From Pseudoalteromonas phenolica (GTDB lineage Bacteria > Pseudomonadota > Gammaproteobacteria > Enterobacterales > Alteromonadaceae), in NCBI RefSeq assembly GCF_005886345.1, contig NZ_PNEC01000009.1, forward strand, positions 1 through 64,000: a stretch of DNA of 64,000 bases, read 5' to 3'. This document shows positions 18,825-28,881 of the stretch, one piece after another; the stretch's first letter is position 1; every line of letters begins with the position of its first letter. Position numbers and translations under genes: made by a program. The notes beneath the pieces were generated by a model. That model saw only the letters and a program-made list of their open reading frames with translations, made no database searches and had not been told where the DNA came from.

Positions 18825-20192
18825 ATGTCTAATCAATCATTAAACGCCTTAGAAAAACGCGCTGCTTTTTCATTAGCCAGTGTATTCGCATTCAGAATGC
18901 TCGGTTTATTTATGCTGATGCCAGTATTGGCTATTTATGGTCAGTCACTTGAGCATGTCTCGCCAATGTGGATCGGTTTAGCAATCGGCGCATATGGTTT
19001 AACACAAGCTTTATTACAGATCCCGATGGGCTGGTTATCCGATAAAGTGGGTAGAAAACCGGTCATCATTGGTGGCTTAGTCGTGTTTGCTATCGGTTCA
19101 GTGATTGCCGCAGTCGCAGATTCAATTTACTGGGTCACAGTTGGTCGAGCTTTACAAGGTATGGGCGCCATTGCCAGTGCTTTGTTGGCTTTAGCTGCAG
19201 ATTTAAGTCGAGATGAGCAACGCCCTAAAGTGATGGCCGTGATAGGTATGTGTATCGGTCTAAGTTTTGCGGTTGCTATGCTACTTGGGCCAATGGTGGC
19301 GGCATCATTTGGTATTTCTGGGGTATTCTGGTTAACGGCAGGGCTGGCAATATTAGGTATTGTGATTGTGTCTTTTGTGGTCCCTAATGCATTAAATCGC
19401 GCCCCAAAAGGCGATACAGTCGCGTCTGTTGCTGAGATAAAACGACTGGCAAAGCATCCGCAGTTATTTCGCTTAGATCTTGGTGTGATGTTACTTCACC
19501 TCACGCTCACAACCTTATTTGTGGTTTTGCCTGGTCAGTTAATCATTGGCGGTTTAGCGGCTGAAAGTCATTGGCAGCTTTATATTCCCGTTTTATTAGC
19601 GGCATTTATTTTAATGGCGCCTTTAATGATCATTGCCATCAAAAAACAAAAAGAAAAACAGGTCTTTTTACTTTCTATTTTCGTGCTAATTTTTAGTGCG
19701 CTAGGTCTTATTTTATTGCCAACGTCAATCATGGGCATTGCCTTGTGTATGTTGTTTTACTTTATTGCTTTTAACTTCCTTGAAGCGACCATGCCGGCCT
19801 TGGTATCGCGTATAGCACCTGCTAATCAGAAGGGCTCTGCAATGGGGGTATTCTCATCGGGGCAATTCTTCGGGGCATTTTTAGGTGGTATTTTAGGGGG
19901 TTATCTAGCGCAAATTGGTGAAGCGAATACAGTGTTTGCGGCTGCAGCAGGAGTTGGGGTAATATGGCTATTTATTGCATGGCAAATGCAGATCCCTCCT
20001 AAGAGTAAAGTGATCAGTTTAATGGCTGATTTATCCGACCCACATAGAGCCGAGCAGTTAGCTGAGCAATTGGTGGCGCTACCGGGAGTGATCGAAGCAA
20101 CAATGGTGAACGATGAGAATCGTAGTTACCTAAAAGTAAATGATAAAGAATTTGATATAAACCAAGCAAAGCAAATACTTGGCTTGAATTAG
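18825..20192 (+). CDS. MFS transporter with C-terminal YAM domain, YajR-like
   Basis: 455 residues, the same size as E. coli YajR (454). Twelve hydrophobic segments with the loop 2-3 motif GWLSDKVGRKP near 72-82. After the membrane part a soluble ferredoxin-like domain occupies about 395-455, beginning SLMADLSDPHRAEQLAEQL, which corresponds to the YAM domain of YajR. This places it as a proton-coupled drug-efflux-type carrier; the substrate is unknown. The gene ends 17 bases before ssb and may share its transcript. Confidence 0.88.
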   Translation: MSNQSLNALEKRAAFSLASVFAFRMLGLFMLMPVLAIYGQSLEHVSPMWIGLAIGAYGLTQALLQIPMGWLSDKVGRKPVIIGGLVVFAIGSVIAAVADSIYWVTVGRALQGMGAIASALLALAADLSRDEQRPKVMAVIGMCIGLSFAVAMLLGPMVAASFGISGVFWLTAGLAILGIVIVSFVVPNALNRAPKGDTVASVAEIKRLAKHPQLFRLDLGVMLLHLTLTTLFVVLPGQLIIGGLAAESHWQLYIPVLLAAFILMAPLMIIAIKKQKEKQVFLLSIFVLIFSALGLILLPTSIMGIALCMLFYFIAFNFLEATMPALVSRIAPANQKGSAMGVFSSGQFFGAFLGGILGGYLAQIGEANTVFAAAAGVGVIWLFIAWQMQIPPKSKVISLMADLSDPHRAEQLAEQLVALPGVIEATMVNDENRSYLKVNDKEFDINQAKQILGLN

Positions 20193-20209
20193 TGTGAGGA
20201 GAGTGCGTC

Positions 20210-20872
20210 ATGGCACGCGGTGTAAACAAAGTAATCTTGGTTGGTAACTTAGGCCAAGACCCAGAAGTTCGTTACATGCCAAATGGTAACGGTGTAGCAA
20301 ACATCAGCATTGCTACAACAGATAGCTGGAAAGATAAAAACACAGGGCAAATGCAAGAGCGTACTGAGTGGCACCGTGTAGTGTTGTTCGGTAAATTAGC
20401 TGAAGTTGCAGGTGAATACTTACGTAAGGGCTCACAAGTTTATATCGAAGGTCGCTTACAGACTCGTAAATGGACAGATCAAAGCGGACAAGAAAAGTAT
20501 ACAACAGAAATCGTTGTAGACATGGGCGGTCAGATGCAAATGCTTGGCGGTCGTGGAGAACAACAAGGTGGTGGTCAGTATCAAGGTCAGCAGTCTGGTG
20601 GTTTTAATAACCAACAGTCTCAATATAACCAAGCGCCACAGCAACAGCAGGCATCACAGCAGCAAGGTGGTTTCACACCGCAGCAACCAGCGCAACAACA
20701 AGGTGGTTTTGCACCGCAACAGCAGCAGTCTCAGCAAGGCGGTTTTGCACCTCAGCAGCAGTCAGGTCAACAGCAAGGCGGATTTGCTCCTAAACCACAA
20801 TCAGCGCCACAAGGCGGTGCATCAAACCCGATGGAACCACCAATCGACTTTGATGACGATATTCCGTTCTGA
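20210..20872 (+). CDS. ssb: Single-stranded DNA-binding protein
   Basis: 220 residues. The OB-fold at 1-110 has the usual [19 protein letters not shown] start and WHRVVLFGK core. A long Gln/Gly-rich disordered linker (about 115-205) contains four near-identical units of the form QGGFxPQQ. The conserved acidic tail DFDDDIPF recruits partner proteins. A GAGGAG site precedes the ATG. It binds ssDNA in replication, repair and recombination. It neighbours uvrA as in E. coli, though here two other genes intervene. Confidence 0.98.
   Translation: MARGVNKVILVGNLGQDPEVRYMPNGNGVANISIATTDSWKDKNTGQMQERTEWHRVVLFGKLAEVAGEYLRKGSQVYIEGRLQTRKWTDQSGQEKYTTEIVVDMGGQMQMLGGRGEQQGGGQYQGQQSGGFNNQQSQYNQAPQQQQASQQQGGFTPQQPAQQQGGFAPQQQQSQQGGFAPQQQSGQQQGGFAPKPQSAPQGGASNPMEPPIDFDDDIPF
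20663..20824 (+). repeat. Tandem repeat in the ssb linker
   Basis: Four in-frame units of 36, 36, 39 and 36 bases start at 20663, 20699, 20735 and 20774, each opening with CAAGGYGG and encoding QGGF followed by a Pro/Gln-rich stretch, plus a partial fifth unit at 20810. Unit-to-unit identity is high at the first 15 bases. Being multiples of three, copy-number changes would alter linker length without a frameshift. Confidence 0.85.
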
Positions 20873-20904
20873 CGAGTAACTCGTTTATGAAACGAAATAG
20901 ATTT

Positions 20905-20939
20905 AATAAAACCCTGCTTTAGCAGGGTTTTATTTTTTC
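20905..20939 (+). terminator. Rho-independent terminator of ssb
   Basis: Perfect 11-base stem, AAAACCCTGCT at 20908-20918 and its complement at 20921-20931, with a two-base centre (effectively a four-base loop), followed by TATTTTTT. It lies 35 bases after the ssb stop codon. Confidence 0.9.
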
Positions 20940-21036
20940 TCTTATTTAAGATCATTTGCCAGTAAACCAATACAATGCTTTCCATGCTCTAAACTTGAGT
21001 TTTCCTCACTTGTGAACAACACTTAGGCAATGTTCA

Positions 21037-22704
21037 ATGAAGTGCGGTACAGTGATGAAGCAGGTTATTAAGCGCATAACTGAAACATTGTCAAAGTGGT
21101 ATCTCATTATCGCCTCGCTATTATTGGTTTGTTTCCTTAATGCACTTTTAGTGCACCTGTTTCATTTACAAATTCATCAAAGAGGTATGCAATTCACTCA
21201 ATCAGTGAGTGTTTTACCTGAAACTGACAAAACAGATGATAGTCTCGAGCTTCTAGCCAAACAGTTTAATCTTCAATTTGTGTCTTATAACACTACACCG
21301 CCTTTACAAATTAAGAATGTAGATAGGTTTGAATTTGCCGGTACTACAATATTCATTAAACATCCTAATGTTTGGCAAGAATATGCCAGTATCTTGCTGT
21401 TATTTAATTTGCTATTTATTGGCATTTTAGTATTTGGATATCGCTGGTGGCTGATATACAAAGTTAGGCCTAAATCTTTTAAGCGAGAGCATAAAAATAC
21501 ATTACCTGTCGAAACTGAGAATGTATTACCAACTATTCAGCATCCTAGAAGTACAGATGAGAACTTATTCAATATTTTTGCCCTAATAAAGTGGAGTTAT
21601 CATTTGGGTGAAAGCATAGATGCTCAGCAACACTTTTCTATTCAGTTTCATAAGCATTTCTCTGCTTATCCGAACTGTTCTGTAAAATACCTTAATTCTG
21701 GTGCATTGGCAGTTACTTTAGAGCAAGTTGCGTGGGGGGATGTTTCAGCGGTGAGTAAAAAAATGCATGAATTTGTATTTCAGGTGCTATTTGCGATTCG
21801 CGGCGATCTCTCTCGTAAAATCGTCAAGCTTGGCGGATGCTATTATCAACCTAAATCGGACCAAACTAAAGTTTACCAATTAGCACGCTCTGCACTGACA
21901 GTTGCCTCAAATAATGTATGGCAACATATTCACCTGACTCCACTTAATAAAACGCACGAAATCTCAATGCAGAACTCGGAAGAAGATTTCATTAAATATA
22001 TCCAAAATGGTCAATTTATTTTGTTTTTTCAGCCTCTATTTTGCTTTTCAACGCAAGAAATTATGCAAAGTGAGGCTTTGCTGAGGGTAAGGCATGGGCA
22101 GTTGGGTTTAATTGCAGCAAAGCAATTTGTTCCTCAATTACATAGTAAAGAAAGTCTGTGGATTTTAGATACACTAATTGTTGAACATACATTCAAAGTG
22201 CTTAATAAAGATAAAAGTCATTTGCTGGCAAGTGTTAACATTCATGTTATTAATTGGTGTGAACCTAAATTTGCAAACTGGTTATTGCGTGGATTAGAAA
22301 AAAATAAGTTGTCCGGGCGCGTATTATTTGAAATGGCTTTAGACGATTTTTGTCATCATAGAGAGCAGCTAGAGAGTATTGCTCGGCAGTTAGATGAGTT
22401 AGGAACGGGTTTGGTACTTGATCATGTGTCAGAGTCATTTAGTGTGAAGGATTTAAGAGATGTGAAATGTATAAAAGCACTAAAGCTCGCTTTTGAACTA
22501 GTGCATAGTGTAGATAGCTCATTAGTACAGCAGAAAGTGGTTCGTCAGATAGTTAAGTTAGGAAAACAGCTAGGCTTACCCGTTTATGCTGTTGGGGTTG
22601 AAACCCAAAGTGAACTGAAGTGTTTACAGCGCTTAGGTGTCAAGGGTGCCCAAGGGTATTATTTTTCTGAGCCATTACAGCAGCTTGAATTAGCGGGGTA
22701 TTAA
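21037..22704 (+). CDS. csrD: CsrD-like degenerate GGDEF/EAL membrane protein
   Basis: 555 residues with two hydrophobic helices (about 22-43 and 110-133), a middle region with no recognisable GGDEF signature, and a C-terminal EAL-fold domain (about 320-550). The EALLRVR signature (Glu346) remains, but the metal-binding DDFGTG has become LDHVSES and the catalytic KID Lys segment is also lost, so c-di-GMP hydrolysis is unlikely. In E. coli CsrD is a catalytically dead protein that promotes RNase E decay of the Csr sRNAs. Position supports the assignment: csrD/mshH lies between ssb and mreB in Vibrio and next to mreB in E. coli. Start could also be 21055. Confidence 0.65.
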   Translation: MKCGTVMKQVIKRITETLSKWYLIIASLLLVCFLNALLVHLFHLQIHQRGMQFTQSVSVLPETDKTDDSLELLAKQFNLQFVSYNTTPPLQIKNVDRFEFAGTTIFIKHPNVWQEYASILLLFNLLFIGILVFGYRWWLIYKVRPKSFKREHKNTLPVETENVLPTIQHPRSTDENLFNIFALIKWSYHLGESIDAQQHFSIQFHKHFSAYPNCSVKYLNSGALAVTLEQVAWGDVSAVSKKMHEFVFQVLFAIRGDLSRKIVKLGGCYYQPKSDQTKVYQLARSALTVASNNVWQHIHLTPLNKTHEISMQNSEEDFIKYIQNGQFILFFQPLFCFSTQEIMQSEALLRVRHGQLGLIAAKQFVPQLHSKESLWILDTLIVEHTFKVLNKDKSHLLASVNIHVINWCEPKFANWLLRGLEKNKLSGRVLFEMALDDFCHHREQLESIARQLDELGTGLVLDHVSESFSVKDLRDVKCIKALKLAFELVHSVDSSLVQQKVVRQIVKLGKQLGLPVYAVGVETQSELKCLQRLGVKGAQGYYFSEPLQQLELAGY

Positions 22705-23604
22705 TCCCCTATATTTCAAACCATCTAGCCCTTGGAGTCCGCCCGTGTGTATCGCAGTAATACTAGTTCCCTTGGGAAAATAGTCTTGAGATATTAACTG
22801 CCAAATGGCAAAGAGCATTTTTCCTGTGTAAATTGGCTCAAGCGGCAAATGAAAAGTTTGTCGCATAAGTTCACAGAATGTCCAAACTTCATCCGTAAAT
22901 TTACCATACCCGCCATAATGAAAATCTGTCAGTAGTTGCCAGGGAGCGCCTTGATGTTGAGTGGTTAGTAATTGGCGAATGTCATGGTTTAGATAATCAG
23001 CTTGCTTTAAAACCGCCACTCCAATGACTTGAGTATTTCCTGTGCAGCCTTTTGCTAAGCCGGCCAGAGTGCCACCACTACCGGTTGCACAAACCACGTA
23101 GTTAGACTTAGGTAAACTCTGAGCTAACTCCATAACACCTTGTAATGCCGCTTGGTTTGTTCCACCCTCAGGAATAATCAAACTGTTTGGAAATTGATTT
23201 TGCAAGCTTGCTAAATATTCTGGATTGTGACGTTGGCGGTAGGTTTTTCTATCTACTGTGTGTAATAGCATGCCACATGCGAGTGCCATTTTTATAGTCG
23301 GGTTGCGTTTATCAAGTTCTGGCCCTCTGATAATTGCATGACCTTTTAAATTGAATGCTTTACAAGCCATGGCGCAAGCATAGAGGTGATTAGAGAAAGC
23401 ACCGCCAAAGGTAACAAACGAGTCACAACCTTGAGTTTGCATATTTATTAAATTGTATTTTAGCTTGCGCCATTTGTTGCCAGAAATTATCGGGTGCAGT
23501 AAATCATCTCGTTTAATTGCGAGTTTGATTTTTTTTTGTTCAAGTAAAGGGTGTTGAATTTCTTGAACGGGAGATTCTGGTAATAGAAACTGATTACTAT
23601 CCAT
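22690..23604 (-). CDS. PLP-dependent deaminase of the D-cysteine desulfhydrase/ACC deaminase family
   Basis: 304 residues of fold type II. Lys44 in SGNKWRKL is the expected Schiff-base lysine, and the glycine loop ATGSGGTLAGL near 170 would hold the cofactor phosphate. The family contains D-cysteine desulfhydrase and 1-aminocyclopropane-1-carboxylate deaminase; sequence alone does not separate the two, and D-cysteine or another small amino acid is the likelier substrate in a marine gammaproteobacterium. It is the only leftward gene between ssb and tldD and overlaps the 3' end of the csrD-like gene by 15 bases. Confidence 0.85.
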   Translation of the reverse strand: MDSNQFLLPESPVQEIQHPLLEQKKIKLAIKRDDLLHPIISGNKWRKLKYNLINMQTQGCDSFVTFGGAFSNHLYACAMACKAFNLKGHAIIRGPELDKRNPTIKMALACGMLLHTVDRKTYRQRHNPEYLASLQNQFPNSLIIPEGGTNQAALQGVMELAQSLPKSNYVVCATGSGGTLAGLAKGCTGNTQVIGVAVLKQADYLNHDIRQLLTTQHQGAPWQLLTDFHYGGYGKFTDEVWTFCELMRQTFHLPLEPIYTGKMLFAIWQLISQDYFPKGTSITAIHTGGLQGLDGLKYRGLIPR

Positions 23605-23817
23605 ACTGCTTGTGACTTGGCTTAAAACCTCAGTCTAGCAGTTGAGATCTTAAGATGAAAATATTTCTAGAAAGCTAGCAAGGGAATAGATAATAGTTGT
23701 AAACTCACATATTAGTGTGTTCAAAGCTTGTGTTTTACTGTTTAAGTACATAGCATAAAGCCTTAATTATAAAAAATAACAAAGACCAAATAATCGCCGC
23801 TTTTGGGAATGGAAAAT
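23605..23817. other. Divergent intergenic region
   Basis: 213 bases between the leftward PLP-enzyme gene and the rightward PEGA/FGE-fold gene. It is AT-rich and should hold both promoters. No convincing box pair, repeat or RNA gene was identified. Confidence 0.4.
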
Positions 23818-25884
23818 ATGCGAATCGCTCCTTTATCTCTTTTGATATCTGCTACATTACTGGCAGCCAATGTATTTGCACAAGATACCGCGACCGTCAC
23901 AGCCATAGAAGCTGAATTGTCAGTCAAGCAAAACGAGTTAGAAAACTATACTCAGATTTTAGATAAGCATCTTAATGAAGAAACCCGTTTGGTTTCTCAA
24001 TTAGACCTATTACGGAATCGTTCAACCGAGCTAGATAAAGAGAAAAATCAAGCGCTCGATGCTATGAATGAGTTATATCGCAGATTAATTGATGACCCTT
24101 CTTTAAATATTTCAGCTGCTCAAACGCGATATCAAGAAGCAGTTGAATTGCATAAACAAAATAAAGAAGACATCACTATGCAATTGGCGGCGATTGCATC
24201 TCATCGACAAGATATCAAACAGATTCGTATTACCAAGCACACTTTAGTTAATACTCTCGAAAGTTTAAAAGATCAATTAAGTACAGCCAGAGTTGAGCGT
24301 TTAAGAAACGAATTTAGCCGCGAAGGCACGTTAGAAATTGAGCATACAATTAATTGTAAGCGCACAGAAACGCTAGCGGCATGTGAGCAGCGAGGTCAAC
24401 AACTGGGCTTGCAGAAATCAACCCAGCGTTTTATCGATCAATTGTTTGCTAATCTAACAGAGCAGCGTTTAGTAGAACCTAAACGAAACCTTGCAGGTGC
24501 TCAAGTGCAGGTAGTGAGTAGCCATGTCACAGCAAGTTCTTTTAGTGGGCAAGGTAACTACAGCGTTAATCTGAGTGTCACTATGCGTGGTGATGTAAAT
24601 GCCAGCCGTTTATGTGGCTTATTGAGTGTTGATAACCGTTTCTGCTCAGAGTATGGCACACCATTATCGGGTGGTATAGGTTATCAAAACGCATACCCAA
24701 CGACTTTCTCTGATACACAGTTTAACTACTCAGAAGATAATACAGTGACGCAGCCTCGTGCTGTTATGCCTGTTGTAGAGAGAGCGCCAGCACCTGTTGT
24801 ATCAGCACCAGTTCAGAAACAAGAGGATAAACTGGTAGAACTGACATTACGCTCAAATGTGTATGATGACGAAGTGTTTATTAATGGTGTTAGCTATGGT
24901 TCAACGAAGCTGAATGTCCAAATTCCAGTTGGTTTGCATGAAATTGAAGTACGAAAGCTAGGCTATGAGCCTTATAAAACCCGGGTGAATGTTCGTCGTG
25001 CACAAACCATTCATGCGCAGCTTGTAAAAAAGCCTAGAGCGGCAAAGGTAGCTCAACCTTTGTCGTCGAATTTAACTGTCGAGACTAACAAGGTAGAGCA
25101 ACCTGCTGTAAACCTAGTTTCTAATAGTGAAGCGCAATCTAAATCAGTCAGTCTAGTTACTCAATCGGTAACAAATAATATCAGTATTATTCCAGCCGGC
25201 ACATTTAAAATGGGTGACTTGACAGGTAATGGTTTGGCTAACGAACGACCTATTGTAGAAAAAGTACTCAGTAACTCATATGCAATGCAAAGCAAAGAAG
25301 TTACAGTGTCTGAATTTCGCCGTTTTGTTGAAAGTACAGGCTATAAATCTGCGGCTGAACAAGCAAAGGGTTGTGCCTACTACAGAAATGGTGAACCAGT
25401 ATGGGAACTAGAGTATAACTGGCAAAACCCAGGCTTCGCTCAGAACGAGAATTTCCCGGTTGTGTGTGTCTCTTACGATGATGCCAAAGCTTATGCTAAT
25501 TGGTTATCTGGCGAAGAAGGTAAGCAGTACCGTCTTCCTAATGAAGTTGAGTGGGAATATGCAGCCAGAGCGGGCACAACTTCTGAATACCCTTGGGGTA
25601 ATGAGATAGGTAAGAATTTAGCAAACTGTGGCTGGTGTGGCAGTGAGTGGTCAAACAAGAGCGCGGCACCTGTAGGTGAGTTTGCCCCAAATAACTATGG
25701 TCTATACGATACCGTTGGAAACGTGTGGGAGTGGACGCAAAAGCGCGCCTCTCAGGATGATGTCACGGTTCGTGGTGGTGCTTGGAACTTCGCACCTAGC
25801 CTTGCACGAGTGTCTACTCGCTTGGCACTCGCTGCTGACTTTAGAGCAAACTATATTGGTTTTCGTTTAGTACGAGAGCGTTAA
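23818..25884 (+). CDS. Exported coiled-coil, PEGA and FGE-sulfatase-fold protein
   Basis: 688 residues from the ATG at 23818; starts at 23803 (TTG) and 23809 (ATG) are also open but would precede an intact signal peptide ending NVFAQ. Domains: coiled coil about 25-150, a region with a possible disulfide (CKRTETLAACEQ) and Ser/Gly-rich strands to about 320, a PEGA domain about 340-405, and a formylglycine-generating-enzyme fold about 455-688 starting IPAGTFKMGD. The GGAWN C-terminal segment lacks the two catalytic cysteines of true FGE, so it is probably a binding or structural member of the SUMF1/PvdO group. It sits 66 bases before mreB on the same strand, hinting at an envelope role. Confidence 0.8.
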   Translation: MRIAPLSLLISATLLAANVFAQDTATVTAIEAELSVKQNELENYTQILDKHLNEETRLVSQLDLLRNRSTELDKEKNQALDAMNELYRRLIDDPSLNISAAQTRYQEAVELHKQNKEDITMQLAAIASHRQDIKQIRITKHTLVNTLESLKDQLSTARVERLRNEFSREGTLEIEHTINCKRTETLAACEQRGQQLGLQKSTQRFIDQLFANLTEQRLVEPKRNLAGAQVQVVSSHVTASSFSGQGNYSVNLSVTMRGDVNASRLCGLLSVDNRFCSEYGTPLSGGIGYQNAYPTTFSDTQFNYSEDNTVTQPRAVMPVVERAPAPVVSAPVQKQEDKLVELTLRSNVYDDEVFINGVSYGSTKLNVQIPVGLHEIEVRKLGYEPYKTRVNVRRAQTIHAQLVKKPRAAKVAQPLSSNLTVETNKVEQPAVNLVSNSEAQSKSVSLVTQSVTNNISIIPAGTFKMGDLTGNGLANERPIVEKVLSNSYAMQSKEVTVSEFRRFVESTGYKSAAEQAKGCAYYRNGEPVWELEYNWQNPGFAQNENFPVVCVSYDDAKAYANWLSGEEGKQYRLPNEVEWEYAARAGTTSEYPWGNEIGKNLANCGWCGSEWSNKSAAPVGEFAPNNYGLYDTVGNVWEWTQKRASQDDVTVRGGAWNFAPSLARVSTRLALAADFRANYIGFRLVRER

Positions 25885-25935
25885 AAATTATTAGTGGCAG
25901 CTTGAAGCTGCCACTGTGTTTAAAAGAATTCTTAA

Positions 25936-26993
<1,058 letters not shown>

Positions 26994-26994
<1 letters not shown>

Positions 26995-27830
26995 TGAACC
27001 TTTTATTTGGCCGTACAATATCACTGCAATTTAGGCTGACCGTCGCTGTCATTTTAAGTATTTTATTAATACTTGGTGATCGCTATACCAGTAGCGGAAC
27101 TATTTTACGTACCAGTTTGCATACGCTAGTAAGCCCACTATTGTACTTTGCAAATGTACCGTATGAGGTGCTCAGTCTTGGTGCGCGCAGTTTACAAACT
27201 CGCGATCAATTACTTGATGAAAATCAGGCGCTCAGAGAAAAGCAATTACTGCAAAGTGAGCAATTACAACAACTACAATTTATACAACAAGAAAATCAAG
27301 AGCTCAGAGCCTTACTTAACGCGTCTTCTCGAGAACAGAATACTCGACTCATAGGTCAAGTATTATCAGTCCATTCCAATCGGTATAGCCATCAGGTTGT
27401 TATCAATCGCGGCACCATAGACGGTCTTGAAGTTGGTCAGGCAGTGATTGATGAGTTAGGCCTTGTCGGTCAGATCACGCATACAGGCACAACGACATCT
27501 CGAGTTTTACTTATTACCGATACCACCCACGCGACCCCTGTTCGTATTTTGAGAAATGATGTGCGAACAGTTATTGAAGGTATGGGGAAATTGAATCAAT
27601 TGACGCTTTCTCATGTACCACACAGTATAGATGTCCGCATTGGTGATGTATTGGTAACGTCAGGTTTAGGTGGCACTTTTCCGGAGGGATATCCTGTTGC
27701 TGTCGTGACTTCAATAGACAGGGATGAAAGTGTGCCTTTTGCCAAAGTATATGCAGAGCCGATCGCGCAACTTGATCGCGTTCGTTTATTAGTCGTTTTA
27801 GGCAAACGCAGCGTGGACACTTCACAATGA
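26994..27830 (+). CDS. mreC: Rod shape-determining protein MreC
   Basis: 278 residues. One N-terminal membrane helix (about 14-31), a Gln/Glu-rich coiled coil (about 65-110) and a periplasmic beta domain to the C-terminus containing the NRGTIDGLEVGQAVI segment. MreC forms a periplasmic scaffold that links MreB to PBP2 and RodA. Its start overlaps the mreB stop and its stop overlaps the mreD start (ATGA), which indicates tight translational coupling. Confidence 0.96.
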
Positions 27831-28306
27831 TTAGACGCCATTATTTACTGATTAGTTTGTCATTGTTTTTGGCTTTGGTGATGGCTTTAATGCCACTGCC
27901 CTTATCGACAGACATATTTCGACCTGATTGGGTACTGTTGGTGCTGATGTATTGGTCACTGGCCTTGCCACATCGAGTGAATATTGGTTGGGCATGGGTA
28001 ACTGGTTTAATCATTGATTTGGCGAGCGGTTCACCATTAGGAGTTAACTCTCTTTGCTATTCAATATGTATCTACATTACAGTCAGCAATTTCCAGAAAA
28101 TCCGTAACTTTTCGATATGGCAGCAAGCGGTATTAGTCGGTTTGTTCTTAGCGCTTTACCACTTACTGCAGTTTTGGTTGAATCACTTTTTACTCGATAT
28201 TTATTTTAACCCTGAGTATCTCTGGCCAGCCCTGACGGGTATGTTTTGTTGGCCTTGGGTTTTCTTATTGCTACGTAAATATCGAAGACAATTTAGGATC
28301 AGATAA
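27827..28306 (+). CDS. mreD: Rod shape-determining protein MreD
   Basis: 159-residue inner-membrane protein with about five hydrophobic segments and the family segment RPDWVLLVLMYWSLALPHR near 27-45, as well as GLIIDLASGSPLG near 62. It is the third component of the Rod complex. The gene begins within the end of mreC and ends in a TAATG overlap with maf. Confidence 0.95.
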   Translation: MIRRHYLLISLSLFLALVMALMPLPLSTDIFRPDWVLLVLMYWSLALPHRVNIGWAWVTGLIIDLASGSPLGVNSLCYSICIYITVSNFQKIRNFSIWQQAVLVGLFLALYHLLQFWLNHFLLDIYFNPEYLWPALTGMFCWPWVFLLLRKYRRQFRIR

Positions 28307-28881
28307 TGACCACGCTTTATCTTGCTTCTGCTTCTGCAAGACGTAAACAGCTACTGACTCAGCTCGGCTATGCTTTTACCCAATTCTCTGTAGATGCCGA
28401 TGAATCACAATTACCCAATGAAACACCGATAAAATTAGTTGAACGTTTAGCACGTTTGAAGGCTCAAACAGGGGTAAGTATGGGATACACAGATAAACCT
28501 GTGTTGGGTAGTGATACTGTGGTCGTCATAGATGGATTAGCTTTGGGGAAACCTGTTGACGAAGCCGATTTTATTAGCATGATGCAACGGTTATCCGGCC
28601 GAACGCACCAAGTACTAACCGCTATTGCGGTGGCAGATAAAAATAACGTTTTAAGCCAAGTTGTTGCAACTGATGTTACCTTTAAAGCTCTCTCTGATGA
28701 TGAAATTACATCTTACTGGCAGTCTGGAGAGCCACAAGATAAAGCGGGTGGTTATGGTATTCAAGGTTTAGGCGGTCGTTTTGTTTCTCAGATGTCAGGT
28801 AGCTATTTTGCCGTAGTCGGCTTACCTTTATATGAGACAGATGAATTAGTTAAAGCATTTATAGCGGGGGCGCATGAGTAG
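28306..28881 (+). CDS. maf: Maf family nucleoside triphosphate pyrophosphatase (YhdE type)
   Basis: 191 residues with the Maf N-terminal motif SASARRKQLL at 7-16, the catalytic GSDTVVVIDG segment near 68 and GGYGIQGLGG near 148. YhdE-type Maf proteins hydrolyse dTTP and UTP, including modified forms, to monophosphates and restrain septation when overproduced. Placement directly after mreD matches E. coli. It overlaps the start of rng by 8 bases. Confidence 0.95.
   Translation: MTTLYLASASARRKQLLTQLGYAFTQFSVDADESQLPNETPIKLVERLARLKAQTGVSMGYTDKPVLGSDTVVVIDGLALGKPVDEADFISMMQRLSGRTHQVLTAIAVADKNNVLSQVVATDVTFKALSDDEITSYWQSGEPQDKAGGYGIQGLGGRFVSQMSGSYFAVVGLPLYETDELVKAFIAGAHE

Noticed and set aside
20544-20879. 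111-codon frame overlapping the ssb linker
   Set aside because: It is the out-of-frame reading of the CAG/CAA repeat, low-complexity with no family resemblance, and ssb occupies the same strand.
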